A stretch of DNA of 64,000 bases from Clavaria fumosa. Its lineage: Eukaryota > Basidiomycota > Agaricomycetes > Agaricales > Clavariaceae. The position numbers and the translations under genes are program-made. Location: positions 2,170,001 to 2,234,000 of the forward strand of contig OX637800.1 in assembly GCA_951802425.1 (NCBI GenBank). Direction: 5' to 3'. Positions 11,878 to 22,136 of the stretch are shown one piece after another. The notes under the pieces were generated by a model. It saw only the letters and a program-made list of their open reading frames with translations, was not told the DNA's origin and made no database searches. How positions within the stretch are numbered: the first letter of the stretch is position 1; each line of letters opens with the position of its first letter.

Positions 11878-12289
11878 GAAGTATGCAGAGTTGGCGCATT
11901 GTGGATGGATCCTTTACTTCACATTACAATGAGGATATATGTTAATTAATGATATCTTGAGTAGTGCATAAATAATATATTTTATAGCCACTCACTCCAA
12001 GGATACAGAAGGTTTTGGCAGGTGAGGTGTTAGCAGAGAGGTGTTGATATTGAGGTGTTGGAGTGAGGTGCTGCAATGGCAGTGAGGCCTGCGAGGTGAG
12101 GATAGTAATGCAGCTTGGAAAAAAAAAAGCTTACCTAATCTGGTTGGCTCGTCACCGCACCCACTTACTGTCGCCCACTCCCCACTCGTTACCCACTCGT
12201 TACCTCCCACTCCCCACTCATTACCTCTGTCACCCCCTAGTCGCTGCTCGCCATCGCCATCTCTGCCCAATCCCTACTCGCTGTGGCTG
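11878..12289. other. Gene-free stretch
   Basis: AT-rich sequence to about 12000, then a short run of imperfect CCCACTCGTTACC-type tandem units (about 12170-12240). No gene seen. Confidence 0.5.
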
Positions 12290-12587
12290 CCCACCCCCCC
12301 TCATCGCCGCCTGCTCCCCACTGCTTGCCACCTACTCCCTGCTGCTCGCCACCTACTCCCTGCTGCTCGCTGCCTGCTCCCCGCTGCTCGCTGCCTGCTC
12401 GCTGCTGCTCGCTGCCTGCTCGCTGCTCCTCGCTGCCTGCTCCCCGCTGCTCCCCGCTGCTCCCCGCTGCTTGCCACCTACTCCCCGCTCCTCGCTGCCT
12501 GCTCCCCGCTGCTCCCTGCCTGCTCCCTGCCTGCTCCCTGCCTGCTCCCCGCCTGCTCCCCGCTGCTCGCTGCCTGCTCCCTTTCAG
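12290..12587 (+). repeat. Low-complexity CTGCTC-rich tandem repeat
   Basis: Imperfect tandem units of CTGCTCGCTGC / CTGCTCCCCGC type. The motif is the reverse complement of the GAGCAGGCAGCGAG units in the 61.8-63.7 kb minisatellite, so one repeat family occurs at both places in opposite orientation. Long open frames across it are artefacts. Confidence 0.9.
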
Positions 12588-13489
12588 GCATGGTGCGCCG
12601 GCAGGACTCAAAGCCACACTGGCTTCCTCGCCTTTCGCAATACCACCTCTCTGAGGCACCCCCAGCCCTTCGGTCCCCTCTGGGGATGTGCCTTTCAGGC
12701 ACGGTGCGCTGGCAGGACTCAAAGCCATACTGGCTTCCTCACCTTTCGCAATACCGCCTCCCTGAGGCACCCCCAGCCCTTTGGTCCCATCTGGGGATGT
12801 GCCTTTCAGGCACGGTGCGCCGGCAGGACTCAAAGCCATACTGGCTTCCTCGCCTTTCACAATACCGCCTCTCTGAGGCACCCCAGCCCTTCAGTCCCCT
12901 CTGGGGATGTGCCTTTCAGGCACGGCGCGCCGGCAGGACTCAAAGCCATACTGGCTTCCTCGCCTTTCGCAATACCACCTCTCTGAGGCACCCCAGCCCT
13001 TCGGTCCCCTCTGGGGATGTGCCTTTCAGGCATGGCACGCCGGCAGGACTCAAAGCCATACTGGCTTTCTCGCCTTTCGCAATACCGCCTCCCTGAGGCA
13101 CCCCCAGCCCTTTGGTCCCATCTGGGGATGTGCCTTTCAGGCACGGTGCGCCGGCAGGACTCAAAGCCATACTGGCTTCCTCGCCTTTCACAATACCGCC
13201 TCTCTGAGGCACCCCAGCCCTTCAGTCCCCTCTGGGGATGTGCCTTTCAGGCACGGCGCGCCGGCAGGACTCAAAGCCATACTGGCTTCCTCGCCTTTCG
13301 CAATACCACCTCTCTGAGGCACCCCAGCCCTTCGGTCCCCTCTGGGGATGTGCCTTTCAGGCATGGCACGCCGGCAGGACTCAAAGCCATACTGGCTTCC
13401 TCGCCTTTCGCAATACCACCTCTCTGAGGCACCCCCAGCCCTTCGGTCCCCTCTGGGGATGTGCCTTTCAGGCACGGTGTGCCGGCAGG
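12588..13489 (+). repeat. 110-bp minisatellite, eight units, with a three-unit higher-order repeat
   Basis: The anchor CAGGACTCAAAGCC recurs at about 12603, 12713, 12824, 12934, 13044, 13155, 13265 and 13376, giving monomers of 110 or 111 bp. Variants repeat as a block: units starting near 12796 and 13127 carry the same sequence of differences, a 331-bp higher-order unit. A single dispersed monomer lies at about 36800-36895 behind a tRNA-like SINE head. The array ends in a partial unit at the border of the LTR at 13490. Confidence 0.93.
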
Positions 13490-14183
13490 TGTCACGGTCC
13501 TAACAAGGTTAGCGGCGAAGGGGTTAGTGGAGCGGAGTGGAGATATTCTATCGGAGTCCGGTCGGAGTCCAATATCGGAGAAACGGAGAAGTAAACAAGA
13601 GGAAGAGAGACTTATGGGACTGCAGCCTCAACGTATGTGTTGTGCCACCGCGTATATACGTGTCCCTATTTATCAAACAAGAACAATACCTAAGGGAGGA
13701 TCAGAACACAAGTCAAAACTCCGAAGTTGATCGGAGTCCGTCGGAGTTGGTCGGAGTTGGTCGGATGATGTGGAGAACGTCGAGGACGATGAGGACGAAA
13801 GCTCAGAGATGTTTTTAGGATCAAGAGACGTTAATATTTGAACTAAGGAGCAGGGAGATACAGGTGGAAACTTATACTGCAAGGACAGAGTATAGGAGTA
13901 ATGTGAAACAATGTACATATCAAATTACTAGGAGAGTTTCACCACATGTGCCTGTGCAATTTTCATGGAACAAAGAAACAATAACAAAAGCGACTCCCAT
14001 GGGTCAAGGGTATCCTCTCAATAGTAAACAGAATGAGGGGATGGAGGGAGAAGGTTCTAGAATGAAGTCCGAATGGTCCGAAGGTCGGCGGAGTAAAGTC
14101 TGATGAAGATGCGGAGCGGGGCGTACGGAGTTACGGCGGAGCGGATCGGAGTTGGTACGGAGCTCGGAGTAACGATTGTTTCA
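13490..14183 (-). repeat. Probable LTR rich in CGGAG motifs
   Basis: Bounded by TGTCACGG on the left and ATTGTTTCA on the right, so it reads TG...CA in minus orientation, matching the orientation of the adjoining RT fragment. It contains about 15 CGGAG motifs, several as TCGGAGT, in three clusters (13526-13585, 13725-13770, 14090-14175). No target duplication is seen, and the right edge abuts mid-RT sequence, so the element was internally deleted. LTR identity is inferred from position and ends only. Confidence 0.5.
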
Positions 14184-14699
14184 GGGGTGCAGATTGTCGT
14201 TTTCTTGCCATTAAAGGTTCCTCCGACTTTCTTGACTCGTTGGAGCACCTGGTTGACATTATTCAAATGCTCCCAAATGAACTGCCATATTTGCAGATTC
14301 TCTGGGATCGTCTCATAAGTGCCATCTGGAAGCTCATATCGGGTTTCCAGGCCCTTAATCACTACATCGTCTACAAATGGGATGGTGACGTGCAGAATTT
14401 CGTCTTGCAAGATATGCGTGATGTCTCCATGCATAATTTGTGTTGCGTTCGTGTATCCCATCAGGACACAAGTGAGCTGTTTGGCTCTGAGAGGGGTTTG
14501 AAACATGGTAAGGTCACAGCTTCACTCGTCGAGAGACCGTTGATCAAAGGAGATGAATAAATTGAGTGTTCCATAGCATCCGTGTCCGGCAAATGATTCC
14601 GCAAAAACCTCCATTATTGGGGGAACCACCGAGTCACCAATAGTGACTTTATTCAATGGCTGTAGGTTGTGTATGAGTTGAAGAGACTTTCCGTCTTTC
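14184..14699 (-). pseudogene. Gypsy reverse transcriptase fragment, second half (split by element C)
   Basis: Minus-strand sequence encodes the central RT palm of a gypsy element unlike elements 1, 2, C and E: a QTPLRAKQLTCVLMGYTNA block and a catalytic-type FVDDV. An in-frame TGA lies just before it. The upstream half of the same RT resumes at 20592-20876 on the other side of element C, so the interruption is exact. It is truncated on the left, where the CGGAG-rich LTR begins. Confidence 0.82.
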
Positions 14700-15003
14700 T
14701 GTCAGGATCGCTTACCTAAGCACATAAGAAAGGTCAGGATGGGATTGCGAAAGGGAAGTGGGAAGGTCGTGGGAAAGTCACGTGACCCGGACGGGTGGTG
14801 GATTACATAATACAGAAGTCACGTGACCCGGGCCTGGACACATCACGTGACTCACGGGGTCCGAGCGTGGGAACGCCGGCAACTCCCGGGTTCCCACTAT
14901 ATATACTATGTCTTTTTCCTACTTGTACCCTTTTCCCCTTATGTTAGTATCGTCATCATCGACCTTACGTTAAGTTGTGTGAACTGTGAGACTAAGTCTG
15001 ACA
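14700..15003 (+). repeat. 5' LTR of element C
   Basis: TGTCAGGATC to AGTCTGACA. It contains three CACGTG E-box palindromes (14779, 14820, 14844), two in the same context AAGTCACGTGACCCGG, and a TATA box at 14898-14905. The start-site region lies at 14941. Confidence 0.95.
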
Positions 15004-15015
15004 CAATACTAACAT
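14898..15015 (+). promoter_or_regulatory. TATA box, R start and self-priming site of element C
   Basis: TATATATA at 14898-14905 is followed by ATGTTAGTAT (14941-14950). Just inside the LTR, ATACTAACAT (15006-15015) is its perfect 10-nt reverse complement. No TGG-type tRNA primer site is present there. In Tf1 and the sushi group the 5' end of the transcript folds onto such a site and primes its own minus-strand synthesis; the same is inferred here. Confidence 0.65.
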
Positions 15016-15653
15016 CAACCCCTGTCCGCCCTAGCCCCGTGTCCTAACCCGGCTAGCCTGGACCCCTATCTCAAACTGTCACACTCTGTGACAGCTTATC
15101 CCCCTCATCCTCTTTCTCTTTACCCTGCCCACGGTGTGCAACAGAACTGTGTGAAATTTTTACTGTGTGTAGATACACGTGACCAGACCCAGAGGAAGTC
15201 TACTGTGACCCTCCCCTAGTGCTACTGAGTGCCAAAGGCCCGGAACCTTGTTTTACAGCTATGTACCAGTGAATCACTTAGTGTACAGGGCAAGGAAAGG
15301 CCCTACATAGTTTTCTGTAGTTTCCTGGTCCAGTGGACAGGGCCCTTGCTCTGTGACCATTGTCAGAAGGGCACACGGGCAACTCACTAGGAGTTGTGGA
15401 GTGACCACCTGGGACACCATTTGGACCCCACGCTAGCGACAAGTTTTATAGAATAAGAGTTCTATAAGTACCTAGATACATAGAGAGCAGCCTGAGAGGA
15501 CAGGACTGCTAAGAGATCGAAGAAATCCTGAGTGCCCAAGGCCTGGAATTTTATTTACAGCATCTGCGTCCGAGACCGGGTCGAGCCCAGCTCCCCCCCG
15601 ATTCCCCCGTTACTGACGTCCCCGAAACCCCATCACCACCACCAGGGTCTGTG
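15004..15653 (+). pseudogene. Decayed leader / pre-gag region of element C
   Basis: 650 bp between the LTR and gag with no intact frame. Element E has a recognisable but broken reading frame of the same length and position, so this is probably the decayed counterpart. Its last part (after about 15540) is open in the gag frame and rich in Pro. Confidence 0.45.
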
Positions 15654-16655
15654 ATGGCTGACCATGTCGCCCCGCCTGCAGCCCAACCAATGAGGCTTGA
15701 TTTGTCTGTTGCCCCCTTCGATGGGCAGAAAAAGAATTTCCGCACATTCCTCCGTTCGCTTCGCCTCCAGTTTATGGCGAACCCGACTATCTATGCCACG
15801 GACCTGGCAAAGGTCCTCTACACCCTCAGCAAGATTGCTGGGGATGGGTTTGCCGCTGAGTGGGCAAATATGAAGGGAGAGGAGATCCTGGGAAATGATG
15901 AGGCTGGATCCTAGGTAGACTTCGTGGAGGAGATGAAACGGGCATTTGATGACCCGAATGACTGTGCGACTGCCCTCGCAGACATTGCGAGGCTGAAACA
16001 GGCCTCTGCGACAGCCCCAGAGTTCTTTGCAAAGTTCGAGACACTGTTCCGCCGAGCAGGAATGGCTGAAGTAGCTGATTCGGATATCTTGGTTCACTGG
16101 CTAGAGTTGAACCTGAGTAGGAGACTGGTGGGGAAAATCTATAGTGTCTCACCGATGCCTGAGACCTATGTGGAGTGGAAGGCACTAGCAGAAAAGCTTG
16201 ATGCCCAGCAGCGCCGCCTTGATGGAGTCATCGCGCAGCAGAATTCCGTCCGCCCTGCCCTGCCCATAGGCAGCCGACCCCTCCCCCAGCCCACTCGCTT
16301 TACCCCAGCCCCTCGCCCCTTCCTGGCCCAGCCACAGGCCCGCACCCCTGCCCCTCCCGTCATGCCGCGTCCTGCCAGTGCTGGTGATGCCATGTTGGTT
16401 GATTGTGCATGTGCCCCTGGAGTAGGACGCGCCTGTTTCCGATGTGGCCAAGTGGGCCACATGGTGAGAGACTGCCTCCTCCCAGACACACGCCCACAGA
16501 TCCCAAGGCCGCAGGTCCACGCCATGGAAAGCCAGGCACGAAATGCCGAGGACTACGAGAATCAGATTGCATTGCTCTTAGACCGTGTGGCATTGTTGGA
16601 AAGAGAGAAGAGGGCTCCTATTGAGGAGCCAGATTTTGGAGACGAGGCCCAGTGA
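15654..16655 (+). pseudogene. gag of element C, one in-frame stop
   Basis: The ATG at 15654 opens a 333-codon frame. Residues 1-190 form the retrotransposon capsid-like domain (FRTFLRSLRLQF, then EFFAKFETLF). A Pro/Ala-rich linker follows, then a CCHC zinc knuckle CFRCGQVGHMVRDC and a C-terminal coiled segment. An in-frame TAG at 15912-15914 sits where TGG (Trp) is expected. Gag forms the particle shell and the knuckle binds the genomic RNA. The stop codon TGA overlaps the start of the pol frame by a few bases, and pol is in the -1 frame relative to gag. Confidence 0.9.
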
Positions 16656-19600
16656 GTCCGAACTGGTGTCTCAAGAGTAGTCGCCCCAGCCCCCCTTCTG
16701 TCCCTGTGTCCACAGTGAGTATACCCAAATATACAATCTTGCAGCGGAGACATACCCGAATTGAGGCTGAGGAGAAGGACAAAGCGGAAACAGAAACTGC
16801 TGATAATGAAATACTGCAAAAGGAAAGGGTGGCTAGCAGGAAAGCAGAGCCGATTAAGCGCCTTGTGGAGGTGCTGAAAGACTCCCTGATACGCACCCCC
16901 CGAGAGCTCTCTATCCGAGTGCACCTGGAAGCTCTCAGCACTGGCAGGGGGGCAACCACGAAAGCCCTTGTCGACTCAGGCTGCACAAACTGCTTTATGG
17001 ACTTGGAGTGGGCTAGGAAAATGGGATTAGAGCCATCCCCCCTATTGAACCAGATCACCATGTACAATGTGGATGGGACACAGAACAGAGATGGCAAGAT
17101 CCGGTATGGGATAGAGCTGCTGGTGACAGTTGGCGATCACCGGGAACGGATCCACTTCCTGCTGGGGAAGACCCAGTCGCATGTGGCGATCCTTGGGCAC
17201 GATTGGTTAAAGCGTCATAACCCAGAGATCAACTGGGTGAAAGCTGAAGTAAGGCTCACTCGCTGCCCCCATGCCTGTGCCTCTTCCCCACACAGCCGCC
17301 CAACTCCTAAACGAGCCCCTGCACCCCCGAAAACAAGTACCCTGGCTTCCGCCAGTATTCCAGACACCTGTTTTCCTAATGATGGCCCCACTCCTGATTG
17401 GCCCAGCCTCCACCCCACAGTCTTCAGTGAAGCAAAGTGGGATGAGCTCCCCTGCTCCCGCCCAGACTTCGACATTAAAATCGAGTTCAAAACTGATCCT
17501 GGGCACCTCTCCACTAAGCTGTACTCACTAACACGGGCAGAGATGGTGGAGATGAACTGATGGGTAGATGAGCAGTTAGCATCTGGACGTATCCGACCCT
17601 CTAAATCCCCGTACGCAAGCCCTTTCTTCTTCAAACACGAGAAGGACAAGCTGCGGCCGATTATTGACTACTCGAGGCTAAACGAGCATCTGATCAAGGA
17701 CAAGTACCCCCTCCCACGCATCAGAGACACAGTGGATGTGCTGAAGGGAGCGTCCATCTACTCCAAGATAGATGCAAAAGGTGGCTTCCCCTCGATGCAA
17801 GTTTGGCCAGAACACCAGCACCGCTGCGCTTTCCTGACACCTCGTGGACTCTTCGAACCAGCTGTCATGTGGTTTGGGCTGCAGAATGCGCCTGCAACCT
17901 TTCAGCGCTTCATGAACCATGTGTTGAGAGAAGAGATTGCGGGAGGACATGTCCGGGCCTATGTTGATGATGTCATAGTGTTCGCAGAAGACTTGGCTAC
18001 CCACCGGTACTGGATGAATCGAGTTTTGGAGAAGTTCAGAAAGAATGGGTTGTGCCTCAGACTCAGTAAATGTGAGTTTGAAAAAAGCGAGATTATCTTC
18101 CTTGGGATGAAGATCTCTCACAACTGCTTGGAACACGATCCGGCGAAGGGTGAAGCAGTGCGGAACTGGCCACGACCTAGGAATGTGAAGGAGGTGCAAA
18201 GGTTTAATGGGATGTTAAACTACCTCTGTCGCCACATCCCGAACCTCTCAGCCCGTGCCAAACCATTGTTCCAGTTGACAGGGAAAGTTCCATGGAAGTG
18301 GGAAGCAGAGGAAGAATCGGCCTTCCAGGATCTCCGGCTAGCACTCGTATCAGCACCTGTCTTGGCTCTACCACAAGACAAAGGGAGATGGAAGGTAGAG
18401 ACGGATGCGAGTAACCTAGCGACTGGAGGAGTGCTCTCGCAGCAGCAGATGGATGGGACCTGGAAAGTGGTGGACTACATCTCCCAAGCCCTCTCTGCAG
18501 CTGAGAAGAATTACGATGTGTATGACAAAGAGTTCCTGGCAGTAATCCAGGCACTTCAGGAGTGGCGGGCATACCTCATCGGAGTGGAAGAGACGATTGA
18601 GATCTGGACAGATCATGCAAACCTTCAGTACTTCCGAAAACCCCAGAAGCTGAAGCTGAGGCAGGTCCGTTGGGTTGGCGAGCTCCAGTGCTTTGACTTT
18701 GAGATCAAGTACCGCACGGGAAAATCAAACACAAAGGCAGACGCACTCTCGCGGAGGCCAGACTATGGAGAAATGGTGGAGGAAGATGCACCGGTGCAAG
18801 TCTTCCCAGAAGTGGAAACCCGCATGTCATTCACGTCGGAAATGGAGACGCTACTCCAGAAAAATAGCGCGGTACACATGCAGAAGCCAGAAGAGCTGGA
18901 TGATGAGTGGACGAGAGATCGAATGGGACTCTGGCAGAAGGCCAAAATCACCTGGGTGCCCCCCGAGGCACGTGAGGCAGTGCTCACCTTTGAGCATGAC
19001 CTTCCCATTGCTGGTCACCCAGGCCCCCGGAAGCTGAGGGCAGCATTGCTGAGGTCCTACTGGTGGGTGGGGATGGTGAAGGACTCGGATTGATATGCGG
19101 GAGGGTGTCAGATGTGCCAGAAAGTGAAGCCTGACCGCACTAGGCGTGCCGCTCCGCTCCACCCTCACCCAGTACCTGAAGGGCCTTGGGCAGTGATCTC
19201 TTGGGACATTGTGGGCCCTTTCCCCCTCTCCCGTGGGCACAACGCCATCCTGGTCATTGTGGACAAGTTCACAAAGCGGACCCTCATTGAGGCTATTGGC
19301 CTTGACCTCACTGGACTTGGTGCTGCTCGCATCCTCCGAGACTGGGTCTTCCGTAACCATGGAGTTCCACAGAAAGTTGTGAGTGACCGGGGCACCCAGT
19401 TTGTGTCTAAGTTTATGAAGGAGTTTTATGGGATGATTGGGGTTAAGGCAAACCCGAGTACGGCTTTTCACCCCCAGACAGATGGACAGACGGAACGGGT
19501 CAACCAGGAGGTTGAGGTGTATCTCCGGGCCTATGTGGACCACCTACAGGACGATTGGGCAGAATGGCTGTCTACTGCTGAGTTTGCACTCAATAACTGC

Positions 19601-20275
19601 GAGCATTCAGCCACTGGATTCACACCCTTCTACCTAGAATATGGACGGCACCCATGGAATGGTGGAATTCGGCCACCCTCAGAAGTGAACCCTGCGGCAG
19701 ATGAGTGGATGGCTAAGCTCACAGAGTCTCGGAGAGCAGCCAGGGAAGCGATGGGGAAAGCGGCAGATGCAATGAAGGCCAGCTATGATAAAGGAAAGCG
19801 GCCGAGTCAGGAATACTCGAAGGGAGACCTAGTCTGGTTGGATACACGGAACCTAAAAATGGATCGACCCTCCAAGAAGCTTGACAACAAGCAGGCTGGA
19901 CCCTTCATGGTTGAGGAAAAGGTTGGACCAGCAGCATACCGGCTCAAGCTCCCCAGAGCATGGCGCATTCATCGGGTCTTCAATGAGCTGCTACTCACCC
20001 TGTATATTGCACCCTCTTTTCCTTCTCAAAGTCTACCTCCACCCCCCCCTGCCACGATTGATGATGACCACTTGGAGTATGAGGTTGAGGCCATCCTTGA
20101 TGTCAAGAAGGTGGGACGTGGGGTGAAATACTTAGTAAAATGGTTGGGGTACCCTGTGGAGGAGAACACTTGGGAACCTCGTCGCAACCTCACTAACGTC
20201 ACGCTGTTGCTCCGAGACTTCTTCCAGCAACACCCTGACAAGGCAAAGTTAGCAGGTCGGGACGCCCAGCCTTAA
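16652..20275 (+). pseudogene. pol of element C (PR-RT-RNase H-IN-chromodomain)
   Basis: One frame runs from 16652 to 20275. Aspartic protease: LVDSGCTNCFMD (about 16966-17001). RT: YVDDVIVF as the catalytic palm (about 17960). RNase H: ETDAS and YDVYDKE, then TDHANLQY. Integrase: zinc domain with CQMCQ, core residues in SWDIVG, VSDRGT and GQTERVNQ, all three acidic positions present. Chromodomain near 20090-20190 (YLVKWLGYPVEENTWEP). Two in-frame TGA codons (17558-17560, 19091-19093) stand where TGG is likely. Otherwise the frame is undamaged, so decay is recent. Pol matures the particle, copies the RNA and integrates the DNA. Confidence 0.94.
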
Positions 20276-20286
20276 GAGGGGGGTGA
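20274..20286 (+). other. Polypurine tract of element C
   Basis: TAAGAGGGGGGTGA directly precedes the 3' LTR; it is the expected primer for plus-strand DNA synthesis. Confidence 0.8.
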
Positions 20287-20591
20287 TGTCAGGATCGCTT
20301 ACCTAAGCACATAAGAAAGGTCAGGATGGGATTGCGAAAGGGAAGCGGGAAGGTCGTGGGAAAGTCACGTGACCCGGACGGGTGGTGGATTACATAATAC
20401 AGAAGTCACGTGACCCGGGCCTGGACACATCACGTGACTCACGGGGTCCGAGCGTGGGAACGCCGGCAACTCCTGGGGTTCCCGCTATATATACTATGTC
20501 TTTTTCCTACTTGTACCCTTTTCCCCTTATGTTAGTATCGTCATCATCGACCTTACGTTAAGTTGTGTGAACCGTGAGACTAAGTCTGACA
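20287..20591 (+). repeat. 3' LTR of element C
   Basis: 305 bp, about 98% identical to the 5' LTR; the differences are four transitions and one extra G. It is followed by the CTTTC duplication. Confidence 0.95.
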
Positions 20592-20876
20592 CTTTCTTTA
20601 ACACGCAAAACCACTGGGACCGATAAGAGGAGTTGGACTCTTCATAGACTCCGGCTGCAATCTTTTCTTGGATAACCTTCAGGACTTCATCGTAGATGCT
20701 GGGAGGAATCGGTATATTTTTGAAGATCCAGGGAACATGTTTGACTGTCAGGATGATAATCGGATCAAAGTATTTTGTGTCGAATCGTCCTTTTTCGGTC
20801 TCCATCCAAGCAAAGGCATCTCCCTGGGCTTTGATAAGATACCCAGAGCTCGCAGTTTTCGACTTCTTGTCCACGC
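20592..20876 (-). pseudogene. Gypsy RT fragment, first half (continues at 14699)
   Basis: Minus-strand sequence encodes the start of RT: an FDTKYFDPIIILTVKHVPW block, then IYDEVLKVIQEKI and SSYRSQWFCVLKK. That block joins KDGKSL on the far side of element C. The fragment meets a plus-strand integrase at about 20877, so the two belong to different copies or an inversion breakpoint lies here. Confidence 0.8.
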
Positions 20877-20877
20877 C

Positions 20878-21909
20878 CGATGTTCATTATCCACATATCC
20901 GGAAGCAAGACCGCTATGGAACGAGACTGCCCGACTTATTGGAACCTTTATATTTGAAGATATACTGTGCCGATGGGGAGCAGTAGAAGAGATCATTATG
21001 GATAATGGCACCCCATTTATCAAGGCCCTCGATTTCCTCAAGAAACGGTATGGAATCTGTCACATCCGTATCTCCGGATATAATTCCCGTGCTAATGGCG
21101 TCATCAAACATGCCCACCGGTCGGTCCGCAAGTCGTTAATCAAAGCAGCAGACGGAGATGAATCGAAATGGCCAGACGTTTTACCCTCAGTCATTTGGGC
21201 GGAACGAGCCACAATCCAACGATCCACCAGTCACTCTCCATTTTACATTGCACACAGCGTTGAACTGCTTTTCCCTTTTGACATATCCAAAGCAACATAT
21301 CTAATTCCGACTGCCAACGCCCCGATAACTACTATGGAACTGATAGCCCTTTGAGCCCACCAACTACAAAAATGAGAAGAAGACCTAGCATCCATCGCCA
21401 ACAAAGTACTCGCTGCCCGAAAACAATCCATCAAGCAGTTCATCAATGCACATCGGAACTCTATCATTGACTACGATTTCAAACCCGGATCGCTGGTATT
21501 GATCCAAAACTTGGCCGTAGAAATGGAATTAAACTGGAAGACAAAACCGTGATTCTTCGGACTGATGATCGTTGTTCGCCAAACTCAATACGGTGCATAT
21601 ATTCTCTCGGAACTCGACAGCGCCGTCTCAAAGATCCACTATGCAGCTTTCCGCATCATTCCCTACTATCCGCGATCGCAAACATTGATTCTGGTCACAT
21701 CTATCATTGACCAAATGATGGAGATAAACAAGGACATCTCACGCTATCAAATACATGAGGCCTCACATAACTCCATTGATACTGGAGATGGGGAAAGCCA
21801 AGCTGCCGAACTATCCGATGAATCTGACAATGAAGCCGCCAATACTGACACTCCAGAAACTCGTCCGCAACGCTCCGGAGCAACCCGAAAACTTCGGCCT
21901 CACCATTAA
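20878..21909 (+). pseudogene. Gypsy integrase fragment (family D)
   Basis: The frame encodes an integrase core without its N-terminal zinc domain. A MDNGTPF block carries the second Asp, and NGVIKHAHRS stands where related elements have an ERSHR-type motif, so the catalytic Glu is Lys. The C-terminal part has FKPGSLVLIQN and YGAYILSELDGAVS-like blocks and an acidic tail. In-frame TGA codons at about 21352, 21373 and 21550 end any function. It is truncated at 20877. A spliced gene on the opposite strand and an LTR follow, the same order as in elements 1 and 2. Confidence 0.82.
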
Positions 21910-22136
21910 GCATTTTCCCCAACGTATCCCTTATTTTTCTCATTGTTTTCTTTGGCCAGAACGGCAAAAAAATAAAAATAAAAAATAAAAATAATTGAAA
22001 TTTCGGACAAGTCCAAACTTTATACCCGACGTTCCATTTTACCTTTATATCTCCCTTTCACATTCCTCACTCACTTTTCTTACACATAATAGTACCATAT
22101 TGAAAAAGAAGAAAAACACAGATAAAAACAAAACAT
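21910..22136. other. Spacer between convergent integrase and accessory gene
   Basis: AT-rich sequence with several AATAAAAA runs (21965-21990) that could serve as polyadenylation signals for the integrase transcript. No gene. Confidence 0.4.

Larger units (their letters stand above)
14700..20591 (+). mobile_element. Complete Ty3/gypsy element C (chromovirus), 5.9 kb
   Basis: Two LTRs of 304 and 305 bp flank gag, pol and a polypurine tract, bordered by a perfect 5-bp target duplication CTTTC (14695-14699 and 20592-20596). The LTRs differ at about four transitions plus one inserted base, so the insertion is fairly young. It interrupts a minus-strand RT gene. gag carries one stop and pol two, all explained by G-to-A changes at TGG, so the copy is not autonomous. 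Confidence 0.97.

Noticed and set aside
12588..13489. A CRISPR array
   Set aside because: Units are contiguous 110-bp monomers without unique spacers, in a eukaryotic genome.
12063..13594. Open frames of up to 307 codons on both strands
   Set aside because: They cross the CTGCTC low-complexity tract and the 110-bp minisatellite; frames repeat with the monomers and overlap on both strands, with no recognisable domain.
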